Counted from the stretch's first letter, positions 40,175 to 51,543 are shown. The stretch is 64,000 nucleotides of DNA from Bartonella sp. DB5-6 (GCF_000278115.1 NZ_JH725120.1:62001-126000); one strand, 5' to 3'. Notes: a model not told the origin generated them from the letters alone. Numbers and translations are program-made.

Positions 40175-40763
40175 AGACTTTAGACGCGTCTGTTTTTACA
40201 GTTTTTTTCATTGCCAAACAGCTGATCTGAAAGATTTTCAGTCATTTGGTTATAGTTTAAGTGAACGGATTTTTCAGAAAGTGTGTATCGATAAAACTAC
40301 ACGGAGATATTTTTTTAGAACAAAGCAAAAAATAAAACATTCTATTCACAAGAGTGAGGACACGAATAATTTTAAAAATAATATACTTATAAAGCACATC
40401 TTTATCTTCTTTCCTTCATATTGACACATGCCACTGGCTCTTTATAACTTTACGATCAAAAAATAATTTTTTCAAATTTTTATCCATATTGAATAACTAT
40501 CACCAAAAACGCTTTTACATACTCATGCAACTTATATTTCTTAAATTAAATTTGTATCCGCTAAAAATTTGATACTTATAAATCCTAAGCCTCTAAATCA
40601 AACTCTTTCTATTCCACAATGGTTATTATAATCCCAATATTCCTCAAAGCTCCTCATCACACCTCGATGTACTTTAAAAATATTGGACACCCATAAAAAT
40701 TTTTGAAAGCCTTTTTTTTATCATCTCCTAAGAAATGTACATTTTTAGAGGCTCTCCCAAAAA
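40175..40763. other. Intergenic region between aatA and the lysR-trxB operon
   Basis: A 124-codon frame begins inside aatA in another frame and runs on to 40424, and is judged a shadow. No other feature seen. The palindrome AGACGCGTCT lies 13 bp after the aatA stop but is too short-looped to be a sure terminator. Confidence 0.35.
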
Positions 40764-40791
40764 TTAAAAAAAAGCCGAACAAACGTTCGGC
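40764..40791 (-). terminator. Intrinsic terminator downstream of the trxB-lysR operon
   Basis: On the minus strand GCCGAAC, loop GTTT, GTTCGGC (40791-40774) is followed by eight T (40773-40766). Perfect 7-bp GC-rich stem. It lies about 185 bp beyond the lysR stop codon. Confidence 0.88.
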
Positions 40792-40976
40792 AAATTTAGA
40801 AAACCCCCAGAGATAAAACAAATCTGAAAGATTCTCGTAAGGGAACACTCAAGAAAATGCAATGAAAGATAACATGATCAAGAGATAGCACTCTATGTCA
40901 TTTTATAAGAAAAAGCACAATAAAAACTTAAGCGTATCTGCTATGCAATAAATACATAGCTTAAAATACCACATCA

Positions 40977-41882
40977 TTAAAAAGACCACTGACGCGCTTT
41001 TAAAAAAATATAATCCCGAAAAGCTTTCAATTTTACCAAATTTTTTAAAGCGTAAGGGTAACAAAAAAAAGTGTCAAAGGAAGGAATATCAACTATATCA
41101 GGAAAAAGACGCACGAGTCGCTCATCATTATTCACAATATAATCCGGAAGCACAGCGATACCAAGATCACACATAATCGCCTTCTTGATTGAAATAATAT
41201 TATTGATTCGTAATACTGAAAGACGCAAAGAACCATCACTTCTACCAGCCTTTTCCAACCAATTTAAACCAGACAAATAAAGTGGAACAGGTTCTCCGAA
41301 TGAAATAATACGGTGTTCATCTAGCTCAGACAATGTTTCTGGTTTTCCATAATTTACAATATAATTTTTCGAAGCGTAAACGTGCATATGAATTGTAAAT
41401 AATTTTCTTTGTATAAGATCAGGCTGTTGAGGCTGCTGTAAACGAACAGCACAATCTGCATGACGCATCGTTAAATCGAGTTCTTTATCATCAAACAAGA
41501 GCTGAACCCGTATATCCGGATAAAGACTAAGGAATTCTGGCATACGCTCCACAAGCCACCCTGCTCCCATTCCGAAGGTAGATGTAACACGTAAATTCCC
41601 TGCGGGCTTTTCACAGCTTTCACTTAATTGCAAGCGTGCACTCTCAAGTTTCATCAAAACATCATGCGTTGTCCGATAAAGAATTTCACCCTGCTCTGTT
41701 AAGATTAACCCACGAGCATGACGCTGAAACAAGGACACCCCAACATCGTTCTCTAAAGCTGAAACCTGTCGTGAAATTGCTGATTGGGATAAATGAAGCT
41801 TTTGTGCCGCATGTGTAAAAGACCCCGCTTCTGCAACAGCATGAAAAACTCTTAATTTATCCCAATCCAACGGTGACATCAC
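40977..41882 (-). CDS. LysR-family regulator, LsrB/VtlR-type
   Basis: 301 residues. The winged helix at residues about 5-65 (WDKLRVFHAVAEAGSFTHAAQKLHLSQSAISRQ in parts) precedes a substrate-binding LysR domain starting GNLRVTSTFGMGAGWL. Adjacency to trxB and length match the rhizobial LsrB and Brucella VtlR regulators, which control redox, envelope and virulence-associated genes including small RNAs. The orthology is inferred from context. It lies 38 bp after trxB, so they form one operon. Confidence 0.88.
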   Translation of the reverse strand: MMSPLDWDKLRVFHAVAEAGSFTHAAQKLHLSQSAISRQVSALENDVGVSLFQRHARGLILTEQGEILYRTTHDVLMKLESARLQLSESCEKPAGNLRVTSTFGMGAGWLVERMPEFLSLYPDIRVQLLFDDKELDLTMRHADCAVRLQQPQQPDLIQRKLFTIHMHVYASKNYIVNYGKPETLSELDEHRIISFGEPVPLYLSGLNWLEKAGRSDGSLRLSVLRINNIISIKKAIMCDLGIAVLPDYIVNNDERLVRLFPDIVDIPSFDTFFCYPYALKNLVKLKAFRDYIFLKARQWSF

Positions 41883-41920
41883 ACTTTTACCTCTAATTTT
41901 TTTACTTTTTCAACAAATCT

Positions 41921-42874
41921 TCATGTTTGCATATCTAAAAAACGTTCTACCTCCAACGCTGCCATACATCCCCTTCCCGCTGCTGTTACAGCTTGGCGAA
42001 ATGTTTCGTCTGTTACATCACCAGCAGCAAAAACACCAGCAATGCTTGTTGCTGTTGAATCTGGCGCTGTCCATAAATAACCGCCTCGTTTTTGTTTCAG
42101 TTGCCCTTCAAACAAAGAAACAGCGGGGTCATGACCAATGGCAATAAATATTCCCTCTGCATTCACCTTAATTCCTTGTCCAGTTTTAACGTTTTTAAGT
42201 TGTGCACCCGTTACAACAGCTCCCCTTGAATCTTGAGCTGGCAAACCAACAATTTCTTCTACAACATGATCCCAAAAAACACGTACATTATCGCAAGCAA
42301 ACAATCTATCTTGCAAAATTTTTTCTGCCCGAAAATAATCCCGACGATGAACCACACTTACACTCTTTGCCAAATGCGATAAATAAAGAGCTTCTTCAAC
42401 GGCTGTATTTCCACCGCCCACAACAATGACATCCTTATCACGATAAAAAAAACCATCACATGTAGCGCAAGCAGAAACGCCACCACCCATAAAGGTCTTC
42501 TCACTTTCCAAACCAAGCCAACGCGCTTGTGCTCCTGTTGCAATAATCAGTGCATCACAACAATATTGCGTTCCTGAATCTCCATATAAAATAAAAGGGT
42601 ACTTTAATAAATCAGCCTTTGTAATACTATCATAGACAATTTTTGTACCCATATTTTCAGCTTGTTTTGCCATTTGTTCCATCAACCATGGTCCTTGAAT
42701 TGGCTCAGCAAAACCTGGATAATTTTCAACATCAGTTGTAATCGTCAACTGTCCGCCCTGCTGTAAGCCAGTAACCAAAACTGGCTTAAGCATTGCTCTT
42801 GCCGCATAGATCGCCGCTGTATAACCAGCTGGACCCGAGCCAATAATAAGCAACCGGATATGCGATTGTTCCAT
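41921..42874 (-). CDS. trxB: Thioredoxin-disulfide reductase
   Basis: 317 residues, FAD and NADPH flavoenzyme that keeps thioredoxin reduced. Seen are the FAD motif IIGSGPAGYTAAIYAARA, the redox pair CATC in VSACATCDGFFYRDKD (about residues 136-139), the NADPH motif VVGGGNTAVEEALYL, and the C-terminal GVFAAGDVTDETFRQAVTAAG. First gene of the trxB-lysR operon, with AAGGGGA ahead of the ATG. Confidence 0.97.
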   Translation of the reverse strand: MEQSHIRLLIIGSGPAGYTAAIYAARAMLKPVLVTGLQQGGQLTITTDVENYPGFAEPIQGPWLMEQMAKQAENMGTKIVYDSITKADLLKYPFILYGDSGTQYCCDALIIATGAQARWLGLESEKTFMGGGVSACATCDGFFYRDKDVIVVGGGNTAVEEALYLSHLAKSVSVVHRRDYFRAEKILQDRLFACDNVRVFWDHVVEEIVGLPAQDSRGAVVTGAQLKNVKTGQGIKVNAEGIFIAIGHDPAVSLFEGQLKQKRGGYLWTAPDSTATSIAGVFAAGDVTDETFRQAVTAAGRGCMAALEVERFLDMQT

Positions 42875-43169
42875 AAAATCCCCTTCACTTTTTCTTATTT
42901 AATTATTCTATAAATTATAATGAAATGCTGCATTAAAAACATTTTTCAACAGCCTCAATTATGGTGTATACGTATTTCTTTTTAAATTTAGTGAAAAGGT
43001 TTAGTTGTCAATTCATTAGATCCTACTTAATGTAGGAATCAGTTTTTACCCTATAAAGAAAAAAACGTAAATTCTTATGAGTACAAAACCATCACAAAAA
43101 AAGATTCAAAGATAGGGAACGGTCATTTTTCAATTTATTATCAATGTCTGTGCACGCTTTGCGTTAATC

Positions 43170-44576
43170 ATGGGAGGAGCAATGCTTCTACCAATCTTCA
43201 TAGATTTGCACGACAACAATCATAATTGGATAACCTTTCTTTACTCTTGCGCCATAACTACGATATTAGCAACACTGATTCTTTTAGCAACAAGAGGTGC
43301 TACCTGCCGTTTTTCAGCACGGCTTGGTTTTATGCTCACTGTCTGCCTTTGGCTAACAGGAAGCATCGTGGGTGCCTTACCTCTTTATCTTTCTCCTCTC
43401 TCAATTTCTCTAGCAGAAGCAATCTTTGAATCCGTTTCTGGAATCACCACCACAGGCTCTACAGTACTCACTGGGCTTGACAATTTATCGCGAAGTATTT
43501 TGTTATGGCGTTCTATCATATGCTGGATTGGAGGCATTGGCTTTATCGGTTTAGCATTATTGCTTTTGCCTTCACTACGAGTTGGTGGAGTGCGACTGTT
43601 TCATATGGAATCATCCGATAAATCTGAAAAAATATTGCCCCGTATCAACCAAATTGCCAATGGAATTATCATAGCCTATGTTGGATTAACACTTACTTGT
43701 ATGCTTTCCTATTTTGCTTCGGGGATGAGCTTATTTGATGCCATAAACCATGCAATGAGTACGGTAGCAACAGCTGGATTTTCAACGCACGATGCCTCTT
43801 TTGGCTATTTCTCTGATAAACCAGCCATCTTGATTATTTCAACAATCTTCATGTTGCTCTCCGCGCTACCTTTCGTACTTTATGTTAAATTATTACTTCC
43901 TGGCCGCTCCAAACGCTTCATTGATCCACAAGTGGTTGTTTTTTTCCATATTGTTTTCCTCTTCAGTTTTGCTTTAGCGGCATGGCTGCGATTTCATGAT
44001 CATCGGCCTTTCTACTTAATTTTTCTTGATGTCATTTTTCACCTTTCATCTATCATTAGTACTACTGGCTATAGTGCTGAAGATTATCAACTTTGGGGAC
44101 CGTTTGCGCTTGGGATTTTTTTTATTGTTTCTTTTACAGGTGGGTGTGCTGGCTCTACCTCTGGTGGAATGAAAATCAATCGCTTGATTATCCTTTGGCG
44201 TATTACGCAAACAAATATAGAAAAACTTTTTTCTCCTAATGTCGTTGTAAAAGCGCGCTATGATCATTCAAACATCTCGAGCGATGTTGCCAAAGCAGTT
44301 TTATTTTTTGTATGTCTTTATATGTTTTGTCTTCTTATCGGCACTGCACTTTTGCTTACAACCGGTCTTGACTTTACTTCTGCCTTTACGGGCGTCTTAA
44401 CGGCTCTTTCAAATATTGGCCCAGGTTTTGGAGATATTATTGGTCCTGCTGGAAATTTCTCCACAATTAATGATAACGCTCTATGGATTTTGAGTTTTCT
44501 CATGCTCGCTGGGCGTCTTGAAATTATAACCATATTCGTGCTTTTTATCCCCGCTTTTTGGCGTGAGCAATTTTAA
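43170..44576 (+). CDS. Trk potassium uptake system membrane protein TrkH
   Basis: 468 residues in the chosen frame, polytopic. The four pore-loop repeats with selectivity glycines can be traced: SGITTTGSTVLTGLD, MSTVATAGFSTHDAS, SSIISTTGYSAEDY and TALSNIGPGFGD. The gate-region glycine-rich stretch SFTGGCAGSTSGGMKINRL is also present. Works with a cytosolic TrkA. The N terminus is doubtful: the frame stays open upstream with hydrophobic residues (FQFIINVCARFALI) that look like part of the first helix, but no ATG, GTG or TTG begins it; ATT near 43127 is the only candidate. Confidence 0.9.
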   Translation: MGGAMLLPIFIDLHDNNHNWITFLYSCAITTILATLILLATRGATCRFSARLGFMLTVCLWLTGSIVGALPLYLSPLSISLAEAIFESVSGITTTGSTVLTGLDNLSRSILLWRSIICWIGGIGFIGLALLLLPSLRVGGVRLFHMESSDKSEKILPRINQIANGIIIAYVGLTLTCMLSYFASGMSLFDAINHAMSTVATAGFSTHDASFGYFSDKPAILIISTIFMLLSALPFVLYVKLLLPGRSKRFIDPQVVVFFHIVFLFSFALAAWLRFHDHRPFYLIFLDVIFHLSSIISTTGYSAEDYQLWGPFALGIFFIVSFTGGCAGSTSGGMKINRLIILWRITQTNIEKLFSPNVVVKARYDHSNISSDVAKAVLFFVCLYMFCLLIGTALLLTTGLDFTSAFTGVLTALSNIGPGFGDIIGPAGNFSTINDNALWILSFLMLAGRLEIITIFVLFIPAFWREQF

Positions 44577-45243
44577 TGCATAGTATTTAATCTCGTAATA
44601 ATAAGAAATTCACAAGATAAACAACGTATATTACACAAAATCGGTTCTCAAAATAGAAACCTTCACTTCTTTTTTTGCGCATTAACTGTTAAAAATAGAC
44701 GCGACATACCAAGAACTCTCCAATGTTACCCAAGAGCTTTTACATCAGCAAGATCTTATAACATTCTTTCTTTATGCATCTCCTCAACAAAGAGGAGAAA
44801 ACTTCATATAACATCTCAATATATCTTATCAATAGTTTCTCATTAAGAAAAAACATTGAGTGATTTTAATAAAATTTTTTCTAGTATAACACGCCTGTTA
44901 TAATTTTATTATTGCAGAATACACAATTATTTCCACTCCTGAAGCAATACAAACATCTTTAACAATCCAGCATATATAAAAAGAACACCGCAATATATTC
45001 TCAAAAAGCATTCCTCAAGTAAGAAAAAATTATCCCTTTCCTGTATTTACATCACTCTAAAAGTATAAAATTTTAGCTCTTCGATCAAAAACTTTGCTAG
45101 CTTATCGTTACATCACCTGAAAAACATGCCAAATTCTGCGAAATAACATTTGCATTATTTAGCTATTCGCTTGAAATATTTACTTGTAGAGACTTTTAAA
45201 AATGGCACATTCTCTCCTCTTCTCAAGAAGATTTCTGAGATAT
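44577..45243. other. Intergenic region after trkH
   Basis: A plus-strand frame at about 44690-44810 reads LLKIDATYQELSNVTQELLH and on, protein-like but without start and soon stopped. It is a possible remnant only. No other feature. Confidence 0.25.
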
Positions 45244-46302
45244 TTAAAATGTTTTTTCCGCAAACATTGCCTCGTAAATGCCCCCAATTTCAGCTGCCTC
45301 CTTTTCCAAAGGAAAGTGGGCACGAACATGGGCTAAAGCTTTTTTCCCTACTGCCATTGTTTTTTCTAAATCAGTAAAATAAGGTTCAATCGCTGCTGTT
45401 AAAGCCGCTCCATCTCCAGCTTTCACAACCGTTCCTGTTCCCTCTACTACCAATTCTTTAAAAATTCCCACATCACTCGTCACTACAGCTGTCTGTGATG
45501 CCATTGCCTCCAATGGTGTCAAACCAAAACCTTCCAAACGAGAAGGAGTCACATAAAGTGACAGACGACGATACCACAGAGGTATATCAAGCCTCTCACC
45601 AAGAAAAATAATGCGATCGCTCAAACCAGACTCAGCAATCTTCTGTCGCAATTTTTTTTCAAAACTATAATGCTGTTCTGTAGTCCGACCAGCGATAAGC
45701 GCTGTCCACTCAGGATAGTGAGGCAATAATGTTATCATTGCATCCACAAACAGATCAGTGCCCTTCAAATAGCGCACGCGCCCAAAACACCCTACTGCAT
45801 ATTTCCCTAGCAATCCAGTTGCTGAAAAGTAATCATCAGGAATTTGGGGAGGTGAAAAACGCCTAACATCTACTCCATGCATAATAACCTGACAAGGTAC
45901 TTCCAGATAAGTTGCTGTACATACACTAGTAGCAATAACCTTATCCATACGACGAAGCAACCATTTGGTAAAAGGCTTATGGTGGCGTCGAGATGCCGAA
46001 GTAAAGATGAGTTTAAGCTTCATTCGCAAAACATCCCGCAAAAATATTCCGCAAAGCATCTCAATATTGCGCCGTGCATGCCAAATACGAAATGGCTTTC
46101 CCCTCGGACTTTTCCAAAGTCCAAAAAGATCGCTGAAGGAAAGGAACGGTAAATCTCGCGGTAACCCAAATCCAAAAGTGGAGATACGTACCCCCTGTTG
46201 TCGCTGCAATGGAATGAGCTGGATAACTGTAGAGGTCACTCCTGATAAGCGCTTTTTAAAGTGAGGAACGATAATCTCTGTTTCTTCCAAAGATACATGC
46301 AT
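45244..46302 (-). CDS. lpcC: Glycosyltransferase family 4, LpcC-like (LPS core)
   Basis: 352 residues, GT-B fold. The C-terminal nucleotide-sugar region is clear: VGCFGRVRYLKGTDLFVDAM, then IIFLGERLDIPLWYRRLSLYVTPSRLEGFGLTPLEAMA with the EX7E-type acidic pair. Rhizobial LpcC adds mannose to the LPS inner core; the assignment follows from similarity and from position after greA, as in related genomes. It starts 6 bp after the greA stop, so it is in the greA operon. Confidence 0.85.
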   Translation of the reverse strand: MHVSLEETEIIVPHFKKRLSGVTSTVIQLIPLQRQQGVRISTFGFGLPRDLPFLSFSDLFGLWKSPRGKPFRIWHARRNIEMLCGIFLRDVLRMKLKLIFTSASRRHHKPFTKWLLRRMDKVIATSVCTATYLEVPCQVIMHGVDVRRFSPPQIPDDYFSATGLLGKYAVGCFGRVRYLKGTDLFVDAMITLLPHYPEWTALIAGRTTEQHYSFEKKLRQKIAESGLSDRIIFLGERLDIPLWYRRLSLYVTPSRLEGFGLTPLEAMASQTAVVTSDVGIFKELVVEGTGTVVKAGDGAALTAAIEPYFTDLEKTMAVGKKALAHVRAHFPLEKEAAEIGGIYEAMFAEKTF

Positions 46303-46308
46303 AACAAT

Positions 46309-46782
46309 TTAGATGTACTGAACCTTAATAATTTCGTAATTATGCGAACCACCTGGTGCATTCACCTCAATCACATCACCTTCTTGCTTGCCAATGAGTG
46401 CACGCGCAATAGGGGAAGAAATAGAAATTTTACCAGTTTTGACATCAGCCTCTTGATCACCAACGATCTGATAAACCTTTTTCTCCCCAGTATCTTCATC
46501 CAAAAGCTTGATAGTGGCTCCAAATTTAATTTTGTCCCCTGAAAGGCGTGAAACATTAATAACTTCCGCCCGCGCAATATAGTCTTCAAGCTCATTTATA
46601 CGCCCCTCATTATGACTTTGTGCCTCTTTAGCAGCGTGATATTCAGCATTTTCTGATAAATCACCATGTGCACGTGCCTCAGAAATTGCTTCAATAATTC
46701 GCGGACGTTCCTGTTGTTGGCGCCAACGTAACTCTTCTTTAAGACTTTCAAAACCAGCTGTAGTCATCGGAACTTTTTCCAT
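46309..46782 (-). CDS. greA: Transcription elongation factor GreA
   Basis: 157 residues; rescues backtracked RNA polymerase by stimulating transcript cleavage. The N-terminal coiled coil (about 1-75) has [16 protein letters not shown] and [22 protein letters not shown] with the acidic tip residues. The C-terminal FKBP-like domain ends [23 protein letters not shown]. An upstream TTG/ATG extension to 46824 has no homology; ATG at 46782 has AAAGGGA ahead of it. A leader of about 90 nt contains a terminator-like hairpin. Confidence 0.96.
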   Translation of the reverse strand: MEKVPMTTAGFESLKEELRWRQQQERPRIIEAISEARAHGDLSENAEYHAAKEAQSHNEGRINELEDYIARAEVINVSRLSGDKIKFGATIKLLDEDTGEKKVYQIVGDQEADVKTGKISISSPIARALIGKQEGDVIEVNAPGGSHNYEIIKVQYI

Positions 46783-46818
46783 AATCCGTCCCTTTCTATT
46801 ACACGGAAGGTTTAATAA

Positions 46819-46858
46819 AAACACAAAAAACGGCTTCCAAAATCACTTTTGGAATCCG
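46819..46858 (-). terminator. Terminator-like hairpin in the greA leader
   Basis: On the minus strand TTCCAAAA (46854-46847), a 4-base loop and TTTTGGAA (46842-46835) form a perfect 8-bp stem. A flanking CGG/CCG extends it across one mismatch (46858-46831), followed by TTTTTT (46830-46825). It lies between the greA promoter and the greA ATG, so it can only act as an attenuator of greA. Confidence 0.75.
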
Positions 46859-46877
46859 AAAACCATAATCCTCTCTT

Positions 46878-46906
46878 ATTATATAGTACAGTATCCCCCT
46901 TTTCCA
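46878..46906 (-). promoter_or_regulatory. Probable greA promoter
   Basis: On the minus strand TGGAAA (46906-46901) and a perfect TATAAT (46883-46878) are spaced by 17 bases, giving a start near 46871 and a greA leader of about 90 nt. Confidence 0.65.
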
Positions 46907-47104
46907 TATAAAAATAGAAAAAGGAATAAAGTATTCACCAATTGTGTTTAAGCTATCTACTATTTTAGCGCTTAAAATGCTAAACTGCACTCCGACTATT
47001 AGAGTCTTAAAGAGGAAATAATCGTATTTTTTTCTGTTTTATCATAACCTAACGAAAAAGATCTCATATGAAAAGAAAAACTCTAAAGGAATGCTCTACA
47101 AAAA

Positions 47105-47425
47105 ATGAAAAAGCTCGTAATTTTTTTTTGTTTTTGGCTCTCTCTAACCTCAACGGGCTCTGGAGCTGCAGATGCCTTTACCACAAAAAACCTTAATCTT
47201 AGAACGGGACCAAGCGTTCAATATATGCTTCGTGGTTTAATCCCCGCAGGAAAGTTGGTATTTGTCCAAACGTGTAAAAGGAACTGGTGCCACATCAGAT
47301 ATAACACTCAAATAGGTTGGGTATCATCTCGTTACCTCTCATTCAAAGATGGAAATGACCTTTATCAGACATACACGACACTTTCAGGAACTAAGCATAA
47401 TACATACAGCCATTATCCACGGTAG
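47105..47425 (+). CDS. Secreted SH3-domain protein, 106 aa
   Basis: A signal peptide (KKLVIFFCFWLSLTSTGSGAADA) is followed by one bacterial SH3 domain (about 25-80: NLNLRTGPSVQYMLRGLIPAG, RNWCHIRYNTQIGWVSSRYL). Two Cys in the domain (CKRNWC) may form a disulfide. Such proteins bind cell wall or act as envelope adaptors. AAGGA is 12 bases upstream of the ATG. Single gene between greA (divergent) and uvrB. Confidence 0.85.
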   Translation: MKKLVIFFCFWLSLTSTGSGAADAFTTKNLNLRTGPSVQYMLRGLIPAGKLVFVQTCKRNWCHIRYNTQIGWVSSRYLSFKDGNDLYQTYTTLSGTKHNTYSHYPR

Positions 47426-47701
47426 CTAATGGTAAATATTATAAATAAGCGCCCTGTCAATATCATGACGCAGGTGGGACAATGTACATGAACAACTACA
47501 AATATCGTCTCACTCTAAAAAACCGAAAAACCTTCTTATAGGATTAGTCTAATATCCCAAATTTATCAAATATTCTATGAAATATTCAATAAACCGAAAC
47601 AAAACTGCTAATTAACGTTTTGTCGTTATCACGATTAAATTGTAAAATTTAGTATTTTTTTAACCACAAACACTTTTTTATCTCAAAAAGAGGATGCAAC
47701 A

Positions 47702-50029
47702 ATGAAAAATGGTGTCACAGCAACAGTAGAAGCTCTTTCTGCTCTGATTGCGTCAGGCAATCCCCTTTTTAAGAATGGCGTATTATGGACACCCCACCGC
47801 CCTGCTCGTCCTGAAAAATCTGAAGGTGGCATCCCGTTTCAACTCGAAACATCCTTTGAACCTGCGGGAGATCAACCTCAAGCAATCAAAACTCTGGTTG
47901 AGGGAATCGAAAAGGATGAGCGTACACAAGTACTTTTGGGTGTTACTGGCTCAGGAAAAACCTATACAATGGCCAAAATCATTGAAAAAACACAACGCCC
48001 AGCTTTGATCCTAGCACCAAATAAAACTTTAGCAGCACAGCTTTACGGAGAATTTAAAAGCTTTTTCCCCCACAATGCCGTCGAATATTTTGTTTCTTAT
48101 TATGACTATTATCAGCCAGAAGCCTACGTTGCGCGCTCTGACACTTATATTGAAAAGGAATCCTCTATTAATGAACAAATCGACCGTATGCGCCACGCTG
48201 CAACACGTGCTGTACTTGAACGTGATGATGTCATTATTGTTGCATCTGTATCTTGTATCTACGGAATTGGTTCAGTAGAAACCTATACTGCTATGACGTT
48301 TGAAATAAAAAAAGGTGACAAACTTAATCAACAACAATTACTCACTGATTTAGTTGCTCAACACTATCGTCGACAAAATATCAACTTCATTCGTGGTTCC
48401 TTTCGTGTTCGAGGAGATATAATTGAAATTTTTCCTGCCCACCTTGAAGATCGTGCTTGGCGTATTTCACTTTTTGGCGAAGAAGTAGAAACAATTACTG
48501 AATTTGATCCCCTCACAGGACAAAAAACAGATGATCTTCGATCAATTAAAATTTATGCCAATTCACACTACGTCACACCACGCCCAACATTAAATCAGGC
48601 AATGAGATTCATCAAAATGGAATTGGTGCAACGCCTTGCCGAATTAAATGCCGCGGGACGTCTTTTAGAGGCACAACGTTTAGAACAGCGTACAACTTTT
48701 GATTTGGAAATGTTGGAAACAACCGGCTCATGCGCCGGAATCGAAAATTATTCACGCTATTTAACGGGGCGCAAACCTGGTGAACCACCTCCAACCTTGT
48801 TTGAATATATTCCAAACAATGCTCTCGTTTTTATCGATGAAAGCCATGTAACTATTCCCCAAATTGGTGGCATGTACCGAGGTGACTTTCGAAGAAAAGC
48901 AACCTTAGCAGAATATGGATTTCGTCTCCCCTCCTGTATGGATAATCGTCCCTTACGCTTTGAAGAATGGGATGCTATGCGCCCACAAACTATTGCTGTC
49001 TCCGCAACACCTGGACGCTGGGAAATAGAACAAGCTCACGGGATTTTTGCTGAACAAATTATTCGCCCAACAGGATTGATTGATCCAGCAACAGAAATTC
49101 GCCCAGCATCCAGCCAAGTCGATGATGTTGTGAACGAAATTCGTAAAACAATTCAAAAAGGCTACCGTACCTTAGTAACGGTTTTAACCAAGCGTATGGC
49201 CGAAGATTTGACAGAATATCTCCATGAACAAGGCATTCGCGTACGCTATATGCATTCTGACATTGATACGTTAGAGCGTATTGAAATTCTACGTGATCTT
49301 CGGCTTGGTACCTTTGATGTTCTCATCGGCATCAACTTACTTCGAGAAGGCTTAGATATTCCAGAATGCGGTTTTGTTGCTATTTTAGATGCCGATAAAG
49401 AGGGGTTTTTGCGCTCTGAAACTTCTCTCGTACAAACAATCGGACGCGCTGCGCGCAATGTAGATGGCCACGTTATCCTTTACGCAGATACAATCACAGG
49501 CTCCATAGAACGCGCCTTACAGGAGACACAAAGACGTCGACAAAAACAAATAGCCTACAATGAAAAGCACCATATCACACCAATCAGTATCAAAAAAAAT
49601 ATCGATGATATTCTCAATTCAGGAGGCAAAAACAACCATACTTCCACAAATATTCCTGATTTTATCAGGCAAAACAATATGGTTGGCAACAATTTAACAC
49701 TCCATATTAAATACCTTGAAAAATCAATGCATGAAGCATCTGCTGATCTTAACTTTGAAGAAGCAGCACGACTTCGCGATGAGATCAAACAATTACAAGA
49801 AATAGAACTAGAAATCACGGAGAATCCCTTAACACATCATAGCGAACAATCCCCCCACGACCAAGTATTACAACCAAGTCTTTTCTCCAAACCAGACCTT
49901 GATCACATGGGACCAACCATAGATACTGGACTTCCGGAAAATCGTAAAGGAAAATCTCGTAAAAACACCCCTAACCAAACGACCATAAAACGAAAAAATA
50001 CGCGTCCAACAAAGGATCCCAAAAATTAA
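47702..50029 (+). CDS. uvrB: UvrABC excinuclease subunit B
   Basis: 775 residues; damage-verification helicase of nucleotide excision repair. Walker A is [12 protein letters not shown], the beta-hairpin region includes [20 protein letters not shown], the DEAD-like motif is VFIDESHVT, and helicase motif VI is QTIGRAARN. The UVR domain near residues 675-710 ([17 protein letters not shown]) is present, followed by a basic tail about 60 residues longer than in E. coli. A leading 35-residue extension precedes the usual start [18 protein letters not shown] precedes the ATG. Confidence 0.97.
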   Translation: MKNGVTATVEALSALIASGNPLFKNGVLWTPHRPARPEKSEGGIPFQLETSFEPAGDQPQAIKTLVEGIEKDERTQVLLGVTGSGKTYTMAKIIEKTQRPALILAPNKTLAAQLYGEFKSFFPHNAVEYFVSYYDYYQPEAYVARSDTYIEKESSINEQIDRMRHAATRAVLERDDVIIVASVSCIYGIGSVETYTAMTFEIKKGDKLNQQQLLTDLVAQHYRRQNINFIRGSFRVRGDIIEIFPAHLEDRAWRISLFGEEVETITEFDPLTGQKTDDLRSIKIYANSHYVTPRPTLNQAMRFIKMELVQRLAELNAAGRLLEAQRLEQRTTFDLEMLETTGSCAGIENYSRYLTGRKPGEPPPTLFEYIPNNALVFIDESHVTIPQIGGMYRGDFRRKATLAEYGFRLPSCMDNRPLRFEEWDAMRPQTIAVSATPGRWEIEQAHGIFAEQIIRPTGLIDPATEIRPASSQVDDVVNEIRKTIQKGYRTLVTVLTKRMAEDLTEYLHEQGIRVRYMHSDIDTLERIEILRDLRLGTFDVLIGINLLREGLDIPECGFVAILDADKEGFLRSETSLVQTIGRAARNVDGHVILYADTITGSIERALQETQRRRQKQIAYNEKHHITPISIKKNIDDILNSGGKNNHTSTNIPDFIRQNNMVGNNLTLHIKYLEKSMHEASADLNFEEAARLRDEIKQLQEIELEITENPLTHHSEQSPHDQVLQPSLFSKPDLDHMGPTIDTGLPENRKGKSRKNTPNQTTIKRKNTRPTKDPKN

Positions 50030-50783
50030 AACCACCAAAAATAATCTGCTGCTCTTCTAAAAAAATGACTAAACATGAAAAGCAACCAATATTGCCCTAA
50101 AAATAGATAACCTCAAACATTAAGGATACTCCAATTAGTCTAAAACACCATAAGAGAAAACAGTTTACAAAAAATGCTTAAAATTATTGACTTTTTAAGC
50201 AATTTTTCTCGCTAAACCACTTTATAAAAATCCATAAAACTATAAAAAACTTATAAACTCTAAAAAAACGCAGACAAATTTAAAGAAAACATCTCTGACA
50301 TACCAAAAAAATAATCGAAATATATTATCTTAATACAATTATACTATGATATATAACTCAATATTATTTATCATTACAAAATAATAGCCAAACAGGATAG
50401 TGTTCTATAACACAAATAAAGTAAAATAAAACTTTATCATAACACCATAAGCCTATTATAACAAAAACGATAGCTTTCATTCATACACATATTGTTAAAT
50501 TCATATTGTATAAAGTAATACAAAAAATTATTACTAAATAAATAATTTATAACAAATAGTAAAAAATAGCTTCTCTTAATACAAACTTATCAAGTAAACT
50601 TAAGCTGAGTAAAATAATTGAAATCAAAATTCTGTCACTATTTTATTTTATTGTATCAAGAATAGATCTAACTAAATAGATTATTATTTGTTTTGTCACA
50701 ATAAAGTCTGAAATTGTTCAGGCTCTATTCAGTTTGAAACGCGTAGGATGTGAAAAATACGAATTTACACAAGGAGCATCATT
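50030..50783. other. Long, very AT-rich non-coding region upstream of the His-rich gene
   Basis: About 750 bp with frequent stops in all frames and no gene remains that I can trace. It ends in AAGGAG for the next gene. It could house the regulatory region of that gene. Confidence 0.45.
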
Positions 50784-51458
<675 letters not shown>

Positions 51459-51496
51459 CTTTTTAATAATTTTGCTAGAAAAATCTTAAACGGCAC

Positions 51497-51524
51497 AAAA
51501 AAACGCTTTAGGGCGTTTTTTTGT
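51497..51524. terminator. Bidirectional intrinsic terminator
   Basis: AAAAAAACGC (51497-51506) and GCGTTTTTTT (51513-51522) with a 6-base loop. The A-run and T-run make it usable from both sides, between the convergent BA14K and MBL genes. Confidence 0.88.
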
Positions 51525-51543
51525 TTGCTCACATATTACCCCC

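Noticed and set aside
40188-40197. Palindrome AGACGCGTCT after aatA as a terminator
   Set aside because: Its stem would have only three pairs with a four-base loop, too weak despite later T-runs.
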